This document shows, piece by piece, positions 1 to 13,711 of a stretch of DNA of 64,000 bases; the first letter of the stretch is position 1, and every line of letters starts with the position of its first letter. A model generated the notes under the pieces. The model made no database searches and was not told the DNA's origin. It saw nothing but the letters and a program-made list of their open reading frames with translations. The translations under genes and the position numbers were made by a program. The stretch is from positions 4,712,001 to 4,776,000 of the forward strand of contig JACCLO010000004.1 in the NCBI GenBank assembly GCA_029448655.1. The letters run 5' to 3'. The stretch comes from Wolfiporia cocos. Lineage: Eukaryota > Basidiomycota > Agaricomycetes > Polyporales > Phaeolaceae.

Positions 1-1470
<1,470 letters not shown>

Positions 1471-2639
1471 CTACCCGCGGGAGTAAGGCGCTGGAGAGGT
1501 GCAGAAATTTGGAGCGGGCCTGTGCGCGACGATCTAGACGTCCAAGACTGGGCCGGGAGAGTTTAACGGTGCCAAAAAGAATCTCGTGGTCGACACCATG
1601 CGTTTCAGGTCTGACGGGTTCTCCTGCGGCGGGCGGTCTGCTGATGGCGAGCAGTAGGCAGGGTGAAGGCCAGTGCGGGGTCGGATGCGGGGGCGACCTC
1701 CCGAAGTGTGGGGGAACCGGTCCACGTGATCTGCCACCTCGGGCGGTGGCGCGACGCCCAGCCATCCGGTGCATTTCTCGTGAGTCTCAACGAAGCACCT
1801 CCCTGGGCCTCGTGCATCAACGGCCCTTATTCGCTCGCTCGCGGCGGCAGTAGGCGCGGAGAATTAGACTTTAGGAATGCTGACCAATGGTGCAGTCATG
1901 GTTCTGAGCCGGAATGTATTTGCCATTTATGCTGTTATAACAAATCTGTGTACATCTCAATTCAAAGTCGCTCCCAGGCGTCGGGGCTACAGATGACAAT
2001 CTGAGATACCTTACACCACTGGGTACGGCCAGCTGTGGCTCGCTTTACTTTCATGCCGATTACAACCAGAGACGAGCTGAACGGATTACTGAGGGATCTA
2101 CATATTCATTAATTTTTGTAGTATAGCACGTCGACTAAGTCGCGCCCATTTAACCAGAACCTTCGATGTCCGCAGGCAGTGTGCATACGACATCCTGCCC
2201 GCTATCAAAGGGGAGTAATAAGATCCTATATCGGCCACTATGATTGCGACATTGACGTATTGAGGTGTGCTCGGATCATTCCCGGAATCGGTGAGAAAGT
2301 GATAGTATGTCAAGCGAAGAGAGTTCGTTTCATAAAAAGACTGACGAAGCCTGCCTTGTGCCCGCCGCCCCGAGATCTGCACGTATTCCACGAGGACCAG
2401 ATTCGTCTTATATCGTACGTCAATGACTCACAAGTGAGCAGGTGAACTCCCGCGTATCGGTATGAGTGCAAGAATCAGATCGATTGTGATCATAAGGAGG
2501 ATCTGCACTCGAGATGGAAACAGATAGAACTCACAGACGGACTGTGATGCAGCATTCTTCCGCCAATTTAATCTCGTCCTGCTTCTTGAGGCCTGAGGCC
2601 TTGAGGATGGCTTTCGAAGAGTATCGCGCCAGCGGACCA

Positions 2640-3285
2640 CCTGTGACATGCTCGCCCTTGTATAGCAAAGATCGCCTGGCGTGTCGTCGCCGTTTCAAGA
2701 CCAAATACAACATGATGTCATAATCGGAGTTCTATATGGGAAGTACTCGTTACAATAGCATGTGGTGATGCTGCAGGCTGCTGTTGTAGATGCGGTGGAT
2801 ATGTACATGACCTGCACTTCGGAGAGGATCCTGATAACCGCAGGGACGTTCGAATATCGGTCGTGTTCTGGTGCTCTAGAGGACGGAGAATCCGGTGACT
2901 GGCCTGCATCACGTAGATATCGTGGGCGGGAACACCGCACGCATCGAAGCAAAGCACGCCTCGCGCAAACCTATGACCTTTGATCGCTGGGTCAAGTGGC
3001 CAAACAGAACAGAGTAATTTTGGAACATGCAAGCGAATGTGCTTGCGCCATCCTTGAGTGCCACTGCTGTCTAAGGTCAGCCACGAATTAGTGATGGGTT
3101 TGTATAATGAGAATCAAGACATACGAGATATGCTGATGACGTTGAGCATACCGGGACAGCTTTTGACTAATGGAAGCTGCATGTCCTCCCATTCACACCG
3201 ACCCTCAGAGCGCGCGGCGTCTCCATCTAATACAGACTGCGCATTTGCAAGAAGATCGCCAATGGACAAACCGTGATCAAGTCGC
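2640..3285. repeat. Diverged tandem duplication, copy 1
   Basis: First of two adjacent units of roughly 640 bp. Matches to copy 2 include 2673-2780 against about 3304-3410, the block around 2810-2935 against about 3440-3560, and the segment beginning CATGCAAGCGAATG at 3027 against 3669. Identity by eye is moderate with small indels. In one minus-strand frame (2952 to 2695) the predicted peptide aligns with copy 2 with mainly conservative changes (for example NVPAVIRILSEV against NIPAVIRVISEV). The origin is unknown: old gene fragment or degraded mobile element. Confidence 0.6.
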
Positions 3286-3289
3286 CGGG

Positions 3290-3960
3290 GCATGGCACAA
3301 ACCACCTGGCGTGCCGTTATCGTACCAAGACCCAACACAACATGATATCGCAATCGGGTTACAGATGGGAAGTAGTCATTGTAATAGCATGTGATGATGC
3401 TGCGGACTGCCATTGAAGCAACGGAAATGTGTATGATCTTCACTTCGGAGATGACTCTGATAACTGCAGGAATATTTGAACACCGGCCGTGTTCTATTGT
3501 TTTAGGGGACGGAGAATCCATCAGCTGACTGACCTGTACCATGCAGAGATCATGAGCAGGACCTAATCCTAGTAAGCATTGGAGCGAAGTACTCCTCACA
3601 CCAGCCTACTTAGTAAGCATTGGAGCGAAGTACCCCTCACACCAGCCTATGGCTTATGATTATTGGAACATGCAAGCGAATCCGCTTGCGCCATCCTTGA
3701 GTGATTGGAGATCCACTGCTGTCCATAGCCAACAGCGAGTTAGTGATGGATTTTGAATTGCGTAAGAATCAAGACATACTTATTGCGCTGATGGCGTTAA
3801 GCATACCAGGACAAGGCTTGACTGATGGAAGCTCCATGTCCCTGACTCGGCTGATACACTCGATGACATGCCGACCCGCAGAATGCGCGGCGGCCGTCGT
3901 CTACACAAGTTGTCTACAAATTGCACATTCGCGAGAACAGAGAGGAAGACAAGTACGCTT
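3290..3960. repeat. Diverged tandem duplication, copy 2
   Basis: Second unit of the tandem duplication. It carries the longest open minus-strand frame of the region (3599 to 3114, 161 codons), whose N-terminal half aligns with the shorter frame of copy 1. It also contains the extra 41-bp tandem repeat at 3570-3651, which is absent from copy 1. No known protein family is recognised. Confidence 0.6.
3570..3651. repeat. 41-bp tandem direct repeat, two units
   Basis: Two adjacent 41-bp units, 3570-3610 and 3611-3651, both beginning TAGTAAGCATTGGAGCGAAG. They differ at one internal base (T against C) and at the last positions. The near identity suggests a duplication much younger than the surrounding 640-bp repeat. 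Confidence 0.9.
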
Positions 3961-5925
3961 AGAGAGGGAGATTATACATAGATGGCCAAAAAGGAAAAGA
4001 CAGCCGTGAAGACTCTTGATGCAGACTGGCGATCGGGGAGCAATCGAGATGCGCACGTACCCCCGACACCACTAGGCGCCGGTGCTTGATCGTGATGCAC
4101 GTCAATCGCAGGTGCATCGCGGATACGACGGTCTGCAGTGTACGTTGATTCTGACCCAGATACGACTTCTTAGATGGCACGACTACAGATGTTATAGACT
4201 CACATACAAATCTTCGGATATAACGAGAGCAGACACAGCGGATTTGCAGCTCTGCATCAAAGTCCTTCGCGACCTTCACGGCCGAGACACTGTCGAGGTC
4301 GCTCCATGACATTGGTGAGCTTGTGGCATAACCAAAGATGGCTTAATCTCACCTAGCCTAGTCTCCCAACGCAAATGTCTGGCTGAATGGAGACAGCGCA
4401 TCCCAAAGACTCTCGAACGTCTCATTCAGGGCCGCATCCCCGCACTAGTACATCCCATCAGCCCTGTGAGTCTCACGGCACATGTCGCGTTGTCGGTCCT
4501 GCATCATGTTCGTGGCGTGGCGTCTGTTCCACATGCAGCGCTCTGGATCCCCCCGCAGTCAGGCGACTTTACTAACGCTCCTCTCGCTTGGCTGTTTATG
4601 GGATAATTGCAGCCTAGATGACAGCTCCCGGAAGCTGCTGTACCTGCTGACAAAGGGCGGTTCTCTGTCCTTGATCTCTCTCGTATGTCTTTCTTGTGGG
4701 CAAGTGCCACTCGCTGCACAGTGGCGATGAGGACACGATCCAACTCCTGCTGTAGCCCATCGAGTTCTCCATGAGGCCGCTGTCGTAGCAACAAACTCCG
4801 AGGACTGCCCGCAGAACTCTGAGGACTCCAAGGACTTGCACCGCCCGATGCATCATTACGCAATCATCCATCCTTCTCGTACCACGGCTGCGCGCTCGGT
4901 CGGGGGTCGCCGAGTGATGGCGAACCCCGAAAAGGCTTTTAACTCCTCACTGGTAGGCAACCAAACGTGTACGGTTGGGATGATAAGCGTCTCTACAACA
5001 CTCGAGCGTAGCGGTCGGAATCGGGACGCATCCATAAACGATCGAGCCCGCGGCGTTGCTGTATATTGATAGGCGGTGGCAGAGCTACATCCTGTCCTTT
5101 ATAGCGTGCGTAGACGAGCGTTCCTAGCATCATCCCGCCTCGGTCGAGTCGAGTAGGTGAGGTGTGGGACTTGCAGGAACGTAAATTTTGTGATGGGGGG
5201 TAATTTCGCTAAGAACGGCCTCGCTACGCCCTTGTTTCCACTTCGCGGGCCGCTTGAATACGCATGCATCTTGGCGTTGCGTGCACAATCGTCCAATCGT
5301 GGAGGCCAATGCAATATCGCAGCCGGTCGTGTTCAGCAACAGGGAATCCCACTGTTGGCGGGCTGACGACCATCGAGATTTCGGATATGATAATCAAGGA
5401 GGCCCATCGCACACGTCAGATCATAGTGAGGGGCCTCGCACCCTGGCAATATGATGTAGCCGAACATCATCGAAAATCGTTGCATCTAGAGACGTCCGCG
5501 TCGCGCGCCGGCAGCAAGCGACGCGTGCGGCCCGCGGTGCGGTCGGAAACACGCATGATGGAGCTTCCAGGACCGAATACTGCGCGCGTCTAGCGCTCCT
5601 GAATTACAAATTTAATCCGATAGGGTGCTCATCGAGCTCATGAACAGGTAAACCCTGCGGTTAATCATCAATGGGAGAGGGAGACTCACGCAGCCCCTAG
5701 GTTCTCATGATTGAATCACAGAGGTAAATCATGGGACGGAGGAGTGCCGAGAACTGCCGTGACGCCGCTCTTAGCGGTGATCTGATCTCCTAACGGGGAT
5801 CGGTGTTCTTATAGTTCCAACAGCGTGATCCGGTCAAGTTATATAGGCCATTTCAGTTTCTCTTTGTGCCTCCCTCCGGTCTCTCCGCAACAAGACTGAT
5901 ACCAGCCTACGGACCGATTTCCAAT

Positions 5926-7909
5926 CATGCACTCACAGGTAATGGATGCAATTTCACGACACTAGTGGCGTCTGACGTGTGCATCGCAGCGAACATCTGA
6001 CGTTCCTCCACAAGCGCCTCTCGCCATCGACTTCTTGATCATTGGGGGAGGTATGCGGAGCTAGCTACTGATTACGTCTGCCTACTTGAGCTCGATGTAA
6101 TTCATAGGTATTGCTGGCCTATCTTGCGCGCTTGCACTCGCCAGAGTGGGCCATCGGGTTCTAGTGTTAGAGAAAGGGGATGGCCTTAACAACGTGAGCA
6201 ACCATCAATCGATTGAGTCAAGTAGAAACTCATCAACATGACCTACAGACAGGAGGAGGAGGTATGCGAGTGCCGCCCAACATGTCAAAGGTGCTCTTCC
6301 ACTGGGGGCTCAAACCCGTATTACGTCGAGTTGCCCTCACCTCCACTCCCATTTTGTTCTCTAAATGTGCGTGGTTGAGTCCTTTTGTTCAGAAATGGTC
6401 GCTGATGCAGCCCATAGTTCATACTGGGGAGATACTGGGTATCCAGAAGTGGGATGACGAGCTATTAAGGGAAACTCGGGGCGAATTTATGCTAATGACA
6501 GTGAGTATCACAACTAATTCACCTGCTGGACAGCTAAAGACGTTGGCAGCATCACGACTTACACCAAGTCATATACGACGCGGCCGTCGCTCTCGGCGTG
6601 AAGATACGCTTCAATGTTGAAGTCGCAGATATCGACCCTGACGAACGGGCAGTTCAGCTGGCCAACGGCGAGATACTGACGGCAGACGTGTTGATTGGCG
6701 CCGACGGCGAGAAAGGCATGTGTCGACGACTAATGTTCGATGGACGGGAACGGGTGCAGCCGACGGGTTATACGATTTACGAGTGTGTATCTTGTGTCGC
6801 TCCGTCCTCTTCAGCTTACCAGATCTCCGCAAAAGTGTCACCTTCAGCGCGCTCCGCGCAATGGAGAATATGAACGACGAAACGAAGAAATTGGTGAAGC
6901 TCGAGGATGTGAGCTAAGGTCTTGCAGGCGCACCCGCTATACACTGACCAATGAGCATAGAACACTGTCTTTGCCGCCTTTGGGAACCGCATAGGTGCCT
7001 CTGGATATCCAATCGTGAGCATCGATCAAGTTCATCCCACTATGCGTACTTACGAGAAACGATCAGGGAAATCGTGAGAAACTCGCGTTCCACTTTTTCA
7101 TACCTGAGGAGAGCACCGATGCTGCATACGGAGACCCACCAGCCACCGGATTGAAGGACGTCGTACGTGACCAATGCGATGCCAGGTACGTCCAGAAAGT
7201 TAGCTGCATTGCCCCGAGATTCTGATCTTGGCTTTAGGTTGAAGGTCGTTGTCAATGAAGCCACAGACATCCACCGTTTGTCTGTCAATAACCATGAGAA
7301 TCTTGATGACTGGGTGCACGATAGCAGCAACCTCGTGGTCGTCGGTCAGGCGGCGCACCCAATTGCAGTAGGATACTCTCCTATAGCAGAAATGCTCCGA
7401 TCGACTGATGACCATGATCGCAGCCCGGAGGCATCCAAGGAACGGCTATGGTGATTGAAGATGCAGCCGTGCTTGCCAAGCTATTCTCCCACCTGCACAG
7501 CAAGGATCAAATCAGCAACTTCCTCTATGCGTTCCAAGACCTACGGCAGAAGCGTTGCTACGAAGCTCATGAGTCAGAACTTGGGATGATCATGCTCTTC
7601 ACGATGGAGGATGGTCCTGAGCAGGAGGAGCGTGACCGTTCGATGCAAGAGAAATACCGGGCCGGAAAGAACGTCTTCGATGCCGGCGGTAGCGACATGG
7701 GCGCTGAAGGGGGGGAGCAATGGACCCAGATCAGGACCATTTTCGGCTACGACTGCGAGGACGAGGCGGACAATTGGTGGGTGCAATGGGGGCTTCTGCG
7801 AGAGAGGGCGCAAAGCGGGTCTCAGCCGAATGGTAGACAGTCTCAGGCTGGCGCCTTCGACTGGAGCGCGGTGCAGATCGTAGACCAGGTAAACAGCACT
7901 GAGACCTGA
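5926..7909 (+). CDS. FAD-dependent monooxygenase (salicylate-hydroxylase-like)
   Basis: Group A flavoprotein monooxygenase, predicted to use NAD(P)H and O2 to hydroxylate a small, often aromatic, substrate. Start ATG 5926 (MHSQ, then an intron). After splicing, the N-terminus reads DFLIIGGGIAGLSCALALARVGHRV, the dinucleotide-binding GxGxxG fold. It is followed by GMRVPPNMSKVLFHWGL, VALGVKIRFNVEVADID, and the motif ADVLIGADGEKGMCRRLM. Near 7320-7450 two exons join to give VVVGQAAHPIAPGGIQGTAMVIEDAAVL, the second FAD-contact motif; the usual acidic residue of GD/EAAHP is Gln here. The C-terminal exon is open to a TGA at 7909. About eight introns of roughly 50-60 nt join in frame, so the gene looks intact. 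The substrate cannot be told from sequence. Confidence 0.85.
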
Positions 7910-10900
7910 GGCTCTGATTCGATCAGAACGCGATAACCGACACTATCTTTCATGTTTAGGACACAAGCGAACCAACACCCAATGGTCTTATGACGATTAG
8001 ATGCTAGAGTATGTTCCCCGTAGTTCCGCGCCGGTTTGTGATCGATCCGGCCATGGCTATACATTGCTATTTTAGGATTCCGAGTGAGCTCCCCGCGCAT
8101 CTACAGATTGGTGGCCTAGAATCTGACTTGTTGACCCACAGTGCATAACACTTCGCAAAACCAACCGTGGCGGGTATGACGGAGAGAGAACCGAATCGCT
8201 CCTGAGCCGACGCGGACCCCTGAAATTATTTCTCCTTGATGCGGCCCCCTCATTAATTATAAGGAATCCGTGGTATGCATGTCGACCAATATCTTGTTTA
8301 CTAAGCATAGCATAGAGCAAACTAAATGCACATCATTCAAATGTTCGCGGCGTGCTCGAGTCACATTAGGCGGTCCTGCTTGGAGTGAAAACTATATGAC
8401 CAGCCTGGAACTGAGTTTCATGATCCGGTACCCACACAACACACCGCGACATAGCTTGGTCCGTGGAACCTCGCGAAATGAGACATGATCGGATTCGGGC
8501 CTAGGCAACCTCCGCTTTAGCTGTCTCTGTAAGCGATCTTACATGGGCCAATGCGCATACAGAGCCATAGTCAATCTTTGGATCTACAGTTCGGAGAATT
8601 ATCGCCTACTCACACTCACTGGCGGTGTATGTGGATACCGATTAATGGTCCTTCTTTCTGCCCTGGTAGTTTAATATCGGGTTCCGAATTGATGAATGCA
8701 TGTAAACGTGCTAGCTTCATGTTCCCGACTCCGAGGGGAGCGGCGTAACAAGCAGAGTGGACATCATGCGCTTTCCGGCTAAGTATAATCAGCAAGCTGA
8801 ACGGCTGTTTACGATCGGCATCGCGCGATTTGCCCGATTCTCCCGCGAGAATTCGCGGTGTCGCGGAGAGGTCCATAGAATGCGAGGACGATAACGCCGC
8901 GCTTGCGTCTTGCAGGAATCGAGGTTTATGGCGAAGAGGCCAGGAAAGGAGCTTATCGTATAATGGTTATACAGCGATGTGACCACGCGTAGTGTACGGC
9001 GCTCATACTGTACAATTGAATTGACGCGTGGGTGATCAGACCTGATGCTGCCGCGTGTGCGCGCTCTGTCATCAAAAAGCTCGAGAGTACGGAAATATCG
9101 GCCCTCCTTTTGATGTGCCGCAGCTTCCGAGCTGCGCACATGTGAAGGGATTGTCGTTCGCCCAAGTGCTCGAGGGTAACTGATGCACAATTACAACCGA
9201 ATGGATTGCTAGAGAAGTGCGAGTGAGTATATCATTGATGGTGGCAACCGAGCCCAGATTGTAGAACCAACCGCCTGCTGTCTGAATTATCTGACGGTCA
9301 TATGGACTGACGCTCAGCCAGGAAGGAAAAGTTTCTGATCCCTGCGCAGTATCGGGTGCTTCAAAATGCGCCCATAAGGGTCGCGAACATTCCAGGAAGT
9401 CTGCCGCACTAGATAGTGGGTGCGGGTAACTAAGAATTGTCCCTGATAGATGGCCTCGGGTCCGTAATAAGAGCGACCAGGCATCAAAGCAAGGCCTACC
9501 ATAGGAACCCCAAAATCCTGATATACACTTGTCCCAAAAGAAATTACACGGACTGTCGGGGTCGGATGCCGCTCTGTTCTCTCTAGATCTAGACTGCGCA
9601 CCTGACGATGTCCGCACTGATTGGCCAAAGACGCAGCGAAAAAAGCTAGAGATTGAGCGGAGATGTGACCCGCAAATTTCGACCTGGTGACAGCTGTGCT
9701 TCTCCACCATGCGAGCCGATGGCAAAGTCAGCAAGCGCCGGAGAGTTCGGGGGTACTCGTGTTTTCGGTCCTTGTCCCAGATGCCCCCCCTTCGTCACTC
9801 TCAAGACGGTGCTCCAGCTGTCGTGCAACCCAACCAACGATGAGACCAAACAGGTCGCAACGTTGCGACCTCAGCTTTCCCCGAGCCTATACCTTTGACC
9901 GACTCGTATGAGACTGCCCACAGGCACATCATGATGGTCGGAAGGGCCCTTCATGCTGCGTGAAACGCCGCCACCCTGAAGCCTAGGGTCACTCGCTCTG
10001 GGAATATTCCTCAGGACCAACCTTCACGCTGTACCCACTGCCCACTGTCTGGAGGACCTGCTGATACCGCCGATCGCTCAACATCCTGGACTTTCTGAAA
10101 GTTTCGGAAGATGCTGCTTTGGGTTCCGAGTGGGCGATCTTGACCACTGGGTAAGTGCCGCACCCGCAACTTTTTGCGCAGTGCAGCGGCAGAGATTCTC
10201 AGTAGAGCATACAATCTCTGCACGACTTGGTTTCGGGGACCTCAAGTGTAAAATCTTTTAGTCTGCCGTCCTCCACTGAGGGCGAGAACGCATCCGCCCA
10301 TGTGTGAAGTGTGAGGTGCTGTTGACCTCATGGACGCTTATTGCACTTGAATTTGAACTATAGCCAATTTGACAAATTCAGAAAAAAGGGGGGTATATCG
10401 ATACAATACTCGCCGCTAGGCACATGCTCTCAGTATGGACGCCCGCGCAGAAGTGCTTGCTGTAGCCGGTCTCTACGTGATACGTGTAGGCTGTGCGTAG
10501 TTATTCAGTGCGAAAACGGCATGATATCAAGGACCTACCGAGCACAGTCGGCGGAACATTGTTACTCATAAATGATTCTTCAAATTACGGACCGCATGTT
10601 CACAATTTGTAGCGGTCGGCGTTCCCTCGGTCAGCGCTGCTCGAGCGTGTTACCGTCGTGGGGAAAGACCAGAACTTTCACCTTTCACCTGGCGGCATCC
10701 TGCCGCCAAGGGGGTGACCGAGGTCGCCATTGCGCGCCGTCGCAGACTACTACCCCATCCGAATATGGCAAGCGCGCGCAGATCGGGATCTGGGGGTGCG
10801 CCCCACGCAGTCCAGACCAGGTCGCCCGGCTGGCCTCATGAGCTCGCGGGAGTACTCATCAAGGGTCAAGGATATGTCAGAAACCCGACAACGCAGTTGA

Positions 10901-11308
10901 AAGATCGAGATGTCCAACATACGAGACAATGGCGCCAGATTTATGTGATATGCAGCCATCACAGGTCTGCTCTGCAAAGCACAAGCTGACGGAACATAAT
11001 CAGATCGAAAAAGAAACATAAGCAGGGTCATGTATAAACGCATATATAGCTCAACTCTAACTTGGATGCTCGCACGGACGGGGGCCTAGACACGACAAAC
11101 AAGTACAAGTTCAGACGTTCACCAGTCGCACAAAACTATTTAAACATCGGTCGGTATCAGTGTCAATATTCTCTGCGGATACCCGACACAGCTGCCAGGT
11201 CGCGCACTCGAGTCGCATACATATTCTAAGATCTTCTCCCTTCCCTCCCCAGCCCCCCATATCGATCTAACTCACTTCCCTTTGAAGAGACGATTTAGGT
11301 GGAGGTGG
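7910..11308. other. Gene-poor region
   Basis: About 3.4 kb without a supported gene. The longest open frame is 220 codons on the minus strand (9734 to 9072). It has no motif I recognise and no splice-joined partners, so I treat it as unproven. A perfect 20-bp palindrome lies at 9852-9871, and a smaller 8-bp-stem hairpin (TGGCGGCA / TGCCGCCA) at about 10690-10708. Nothing else is identifiable. Confidence 0.45.
9852..9871. repeat. Perfect 20-bp palindrome
   Basis: AGGTCGCAACGTTGCGACCT is its own reverse complement over all 20 bases, with no spacer. It lies in non-coding sequence about 2 kb from the nearest gene. It could be a dimeric factor site or a chance or mobile-element remnant; no second copy was noticed in the window. 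Confidence 0.85.
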
Positions 11309-13711
11309 TCAAACAAACCGCGCGAGCACCGTAGGGGAGTCGATGCTCTTCTTGTAGCCGTGGCCGAAACGACGCCCGCCACCGTGCCTTGCCTTGTTCA
11401 CGACACGCTCAATAGCGTCCAAGCCTATTAACGAGTGGAGATTAGAGGCCACAGGTTTATATACCATGACTGCAAGCGAGTCAAGACGTACCCTTGTCAA
11501 GGTCCTCGAGCGGCGGGCCGAACGAGAGCCGCACGAAGTGGTGGCACGGCGAGTTGAACAGGTTGCGGCGGTGAGACGGGTTGATATCGAAGAAAATACC
11601 CGGAATCACAATGGTTTTCTCCGTCAGCAGTTCCTCGAAGAACGTCTGCATACGCCGCCACTCGTCAGGGTCGAGAGACTGAGGGGCACGAAACAAGCAC
11701 GCACCAGTCCGTTGTTGATCGGAGCAGGCAGGTCCTCAAGGTCGAGCCAGATGTAGAACGTTGCTTGCGGCGGGACCTTGACCTTGAGCCCGATCTTCCC
11801 GAGGCGCCCCAGCACGTGATCGCGCTTGAACTTGAAGTGCTTTTGCAGCGAAACCTTTTCTACCTGGACGCGCTCCGGGTCAAGCAGCGGAATCGCCGCA
11901 AGCTGGAGCCTGTTGCCATTACGGTCATCCCATCGAGGGCAAGGCGCCGTCAGGAGAGGAGCAAGGATGCTAGAAGGGGTACGCACGGGTGGTTCGCGCC
12001 TCCATCAAGGAAGGAGCCGGACTGCGAAAGCGCAGTAATCAGGTTCCTCGGCCCGATGACCCAGCACACACGCCAGCCGGGGAGACGCCAGTTCTGCACC
12101 CCATCACGTCAGCCCAAATGCCGCGTGTACTAGTGCGCAGCTGGTAAGCAGACCTTCGTGAGACCATCGATGATGACCACAGGGTCCTGCGGCAACGGAC
12201 CCGGTGTGAGCAAATGTAGCGAAGCGAAGAAACGCATCGCAGCGTACTTGGTTGACGTCCTCAATGAACTCCGCAGAGGAGACGGACTTGCCGAATTCTT
12301 CCTCGTTCTCTGGGTACATGTACCATGAGTAGAACTGTCAAGTATGTGCGCATCTCGTTAGTTCTAGTCGCGCGACGAAGGGGCCTCTCGCTGACCTCGT
12401 CGAGGATGAGCGTTGTCGTCGTGTCGCGCGCGAGGCCAACAAGCTCCTTAAGCTCATCGCCCTGAATGACCTGCCCGGTCGGGTTGCGCGGGTTTGATGC
12501 GATGATGACTTGAAGACCCTGAGTCCTGATGTCTTTCTGTAAGGCAGTGGCAGCAGCGATGTCAGCGTTAATACTTTGCAGACAGAATGCCTACTGACGC
12601 GTGTTTGTTGGATGTTCAGATGATAGCTGTCCTATAATAAGTTCAGACCCCATCCATCGATGTGAAGTGATAAAAGCTAACCTCCGCCTCTAACCTGCAC
12701 AGGTCAAGGGTATGAGGTATGAGCTAAATCAAGTGCCCTACGTCATATCACGTGCAGGAGGGCACTCACGTCGTTGGCACAGGAACGAGGCGCTTGAACG
12801 CGCTCAGCACCTGGTCGTACGCGGTGTAGTCAGGAATTTGGTAAGACTTAGATGCACGAGGACTCTATGAGTGATCATCTTTGTTCTGGTAGCAACGGGG
12901 TGACGTACCGTGTACACATCGCCGATGACGGCAGCGACACGAGACAGGCCTGCACGGCCTCCAGGAACGATGCAAACGTTTTCGAACGTGTATTGGCTCT
13001 GCTTGCCCTGGCGGTACGTGTGATTGTACAGGTTTGCCACCGCCTCGCGCAGCGCTGCAGATGGGAGTGGCGTATCAATCTCCGTCACGTCGCGACCAAC
13101 TGCATCCGATCACGCAGGGCCCGAGTTGAAGGCACGTACCCTTTACACCCGTCGTGGGAGCGTACTCAAGGGAGTCCACGGGAATTTCGACGGTCTGTGG
13201 CTTGTGGGGAGCGTCTGGGATCTGGCCGACCTCTGGCGCGCCCTGCCCGAGGTTCGCCCACTCGTGCGAGGACGCGTAGGAGAACCCGTTCGCCATCGCG
13301 CGGTCCGAGCAGTAGATCACACCCGTGCTGCCCGGGTGCTGGATGCCCGGCACGGTTTCCTCGTCCTGAGGCAGTGCATGAGCGCCAGACTAGTGAACGG
13401 GGGCATTACACGCACGGGATTCACGGTCTGGGGCAGCAGGCCTCGCGGTGCGTGTCCAGCAGACTCACGGAAGATCTGTGCGGCGCGGTCAGCGCAGGCT
13501 CGAGAGGGACGTGGGGGTCAGACATGCCCTGTGGGCCTCGGACTGGCTTTCGTGCTTGAAATGGTGCTTCATCTCGTCTTCGGCCTTCTCTTCGATCTAT
13601 GCGACGTGGTCAGTCTCGCGTCCAGCCCGCGTGAGGTGCCTGTACCTTGTCTACGATGTCTAAGGGGGTGGGCTTACGGGCAGCCTTCAAGGTCGGGACT
13701 GTAACGGACAT
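11309..13711 (-). CDS. PLP-dependent class I/II aminotransferase
   Basis: Transaminase with fold-type I features, moving an amino group between an amino acid and a 2-oxo acid via pyridoxal phosphate. Visible in order: GSTGVIYCSDRAMANGFSYAS and NLGQGAPEVGQIPDAP (N-terminal substrate loop), YAPTTGVK then LREAVANLYNHTYR, ASNPRNPTGQ (cofactor Asn/Pro loop), LILDEFYSWYMYP (Asp/Tyr cofactor contacts), DGLTKNWRLPGWRVCWVIGP (Schiff-base Lys and phosphate-binding Arg), PPQATFYIWLDLEDLP, and HHFVRLSFGPP (carboxylate-binding Arg). The first exon encodes MSVTVPTLKAARKP from ATG 13711. The join between about 13440 and 13560 is uncertain: the frame encoding AAQIFRESAG needs an intron I could not fix. It resembles large fungal aminotransferases rather than a named enzyme; the substrate is unknown. 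Confidence 0.82.

Noticed and set aside
9072..9734. 220-codon minus-strand open frame, the longest unassigned one
   Set aside because: No motif, no splice-compatible neighbours, and a similarly long frame overlaps it in another register; probably chance.
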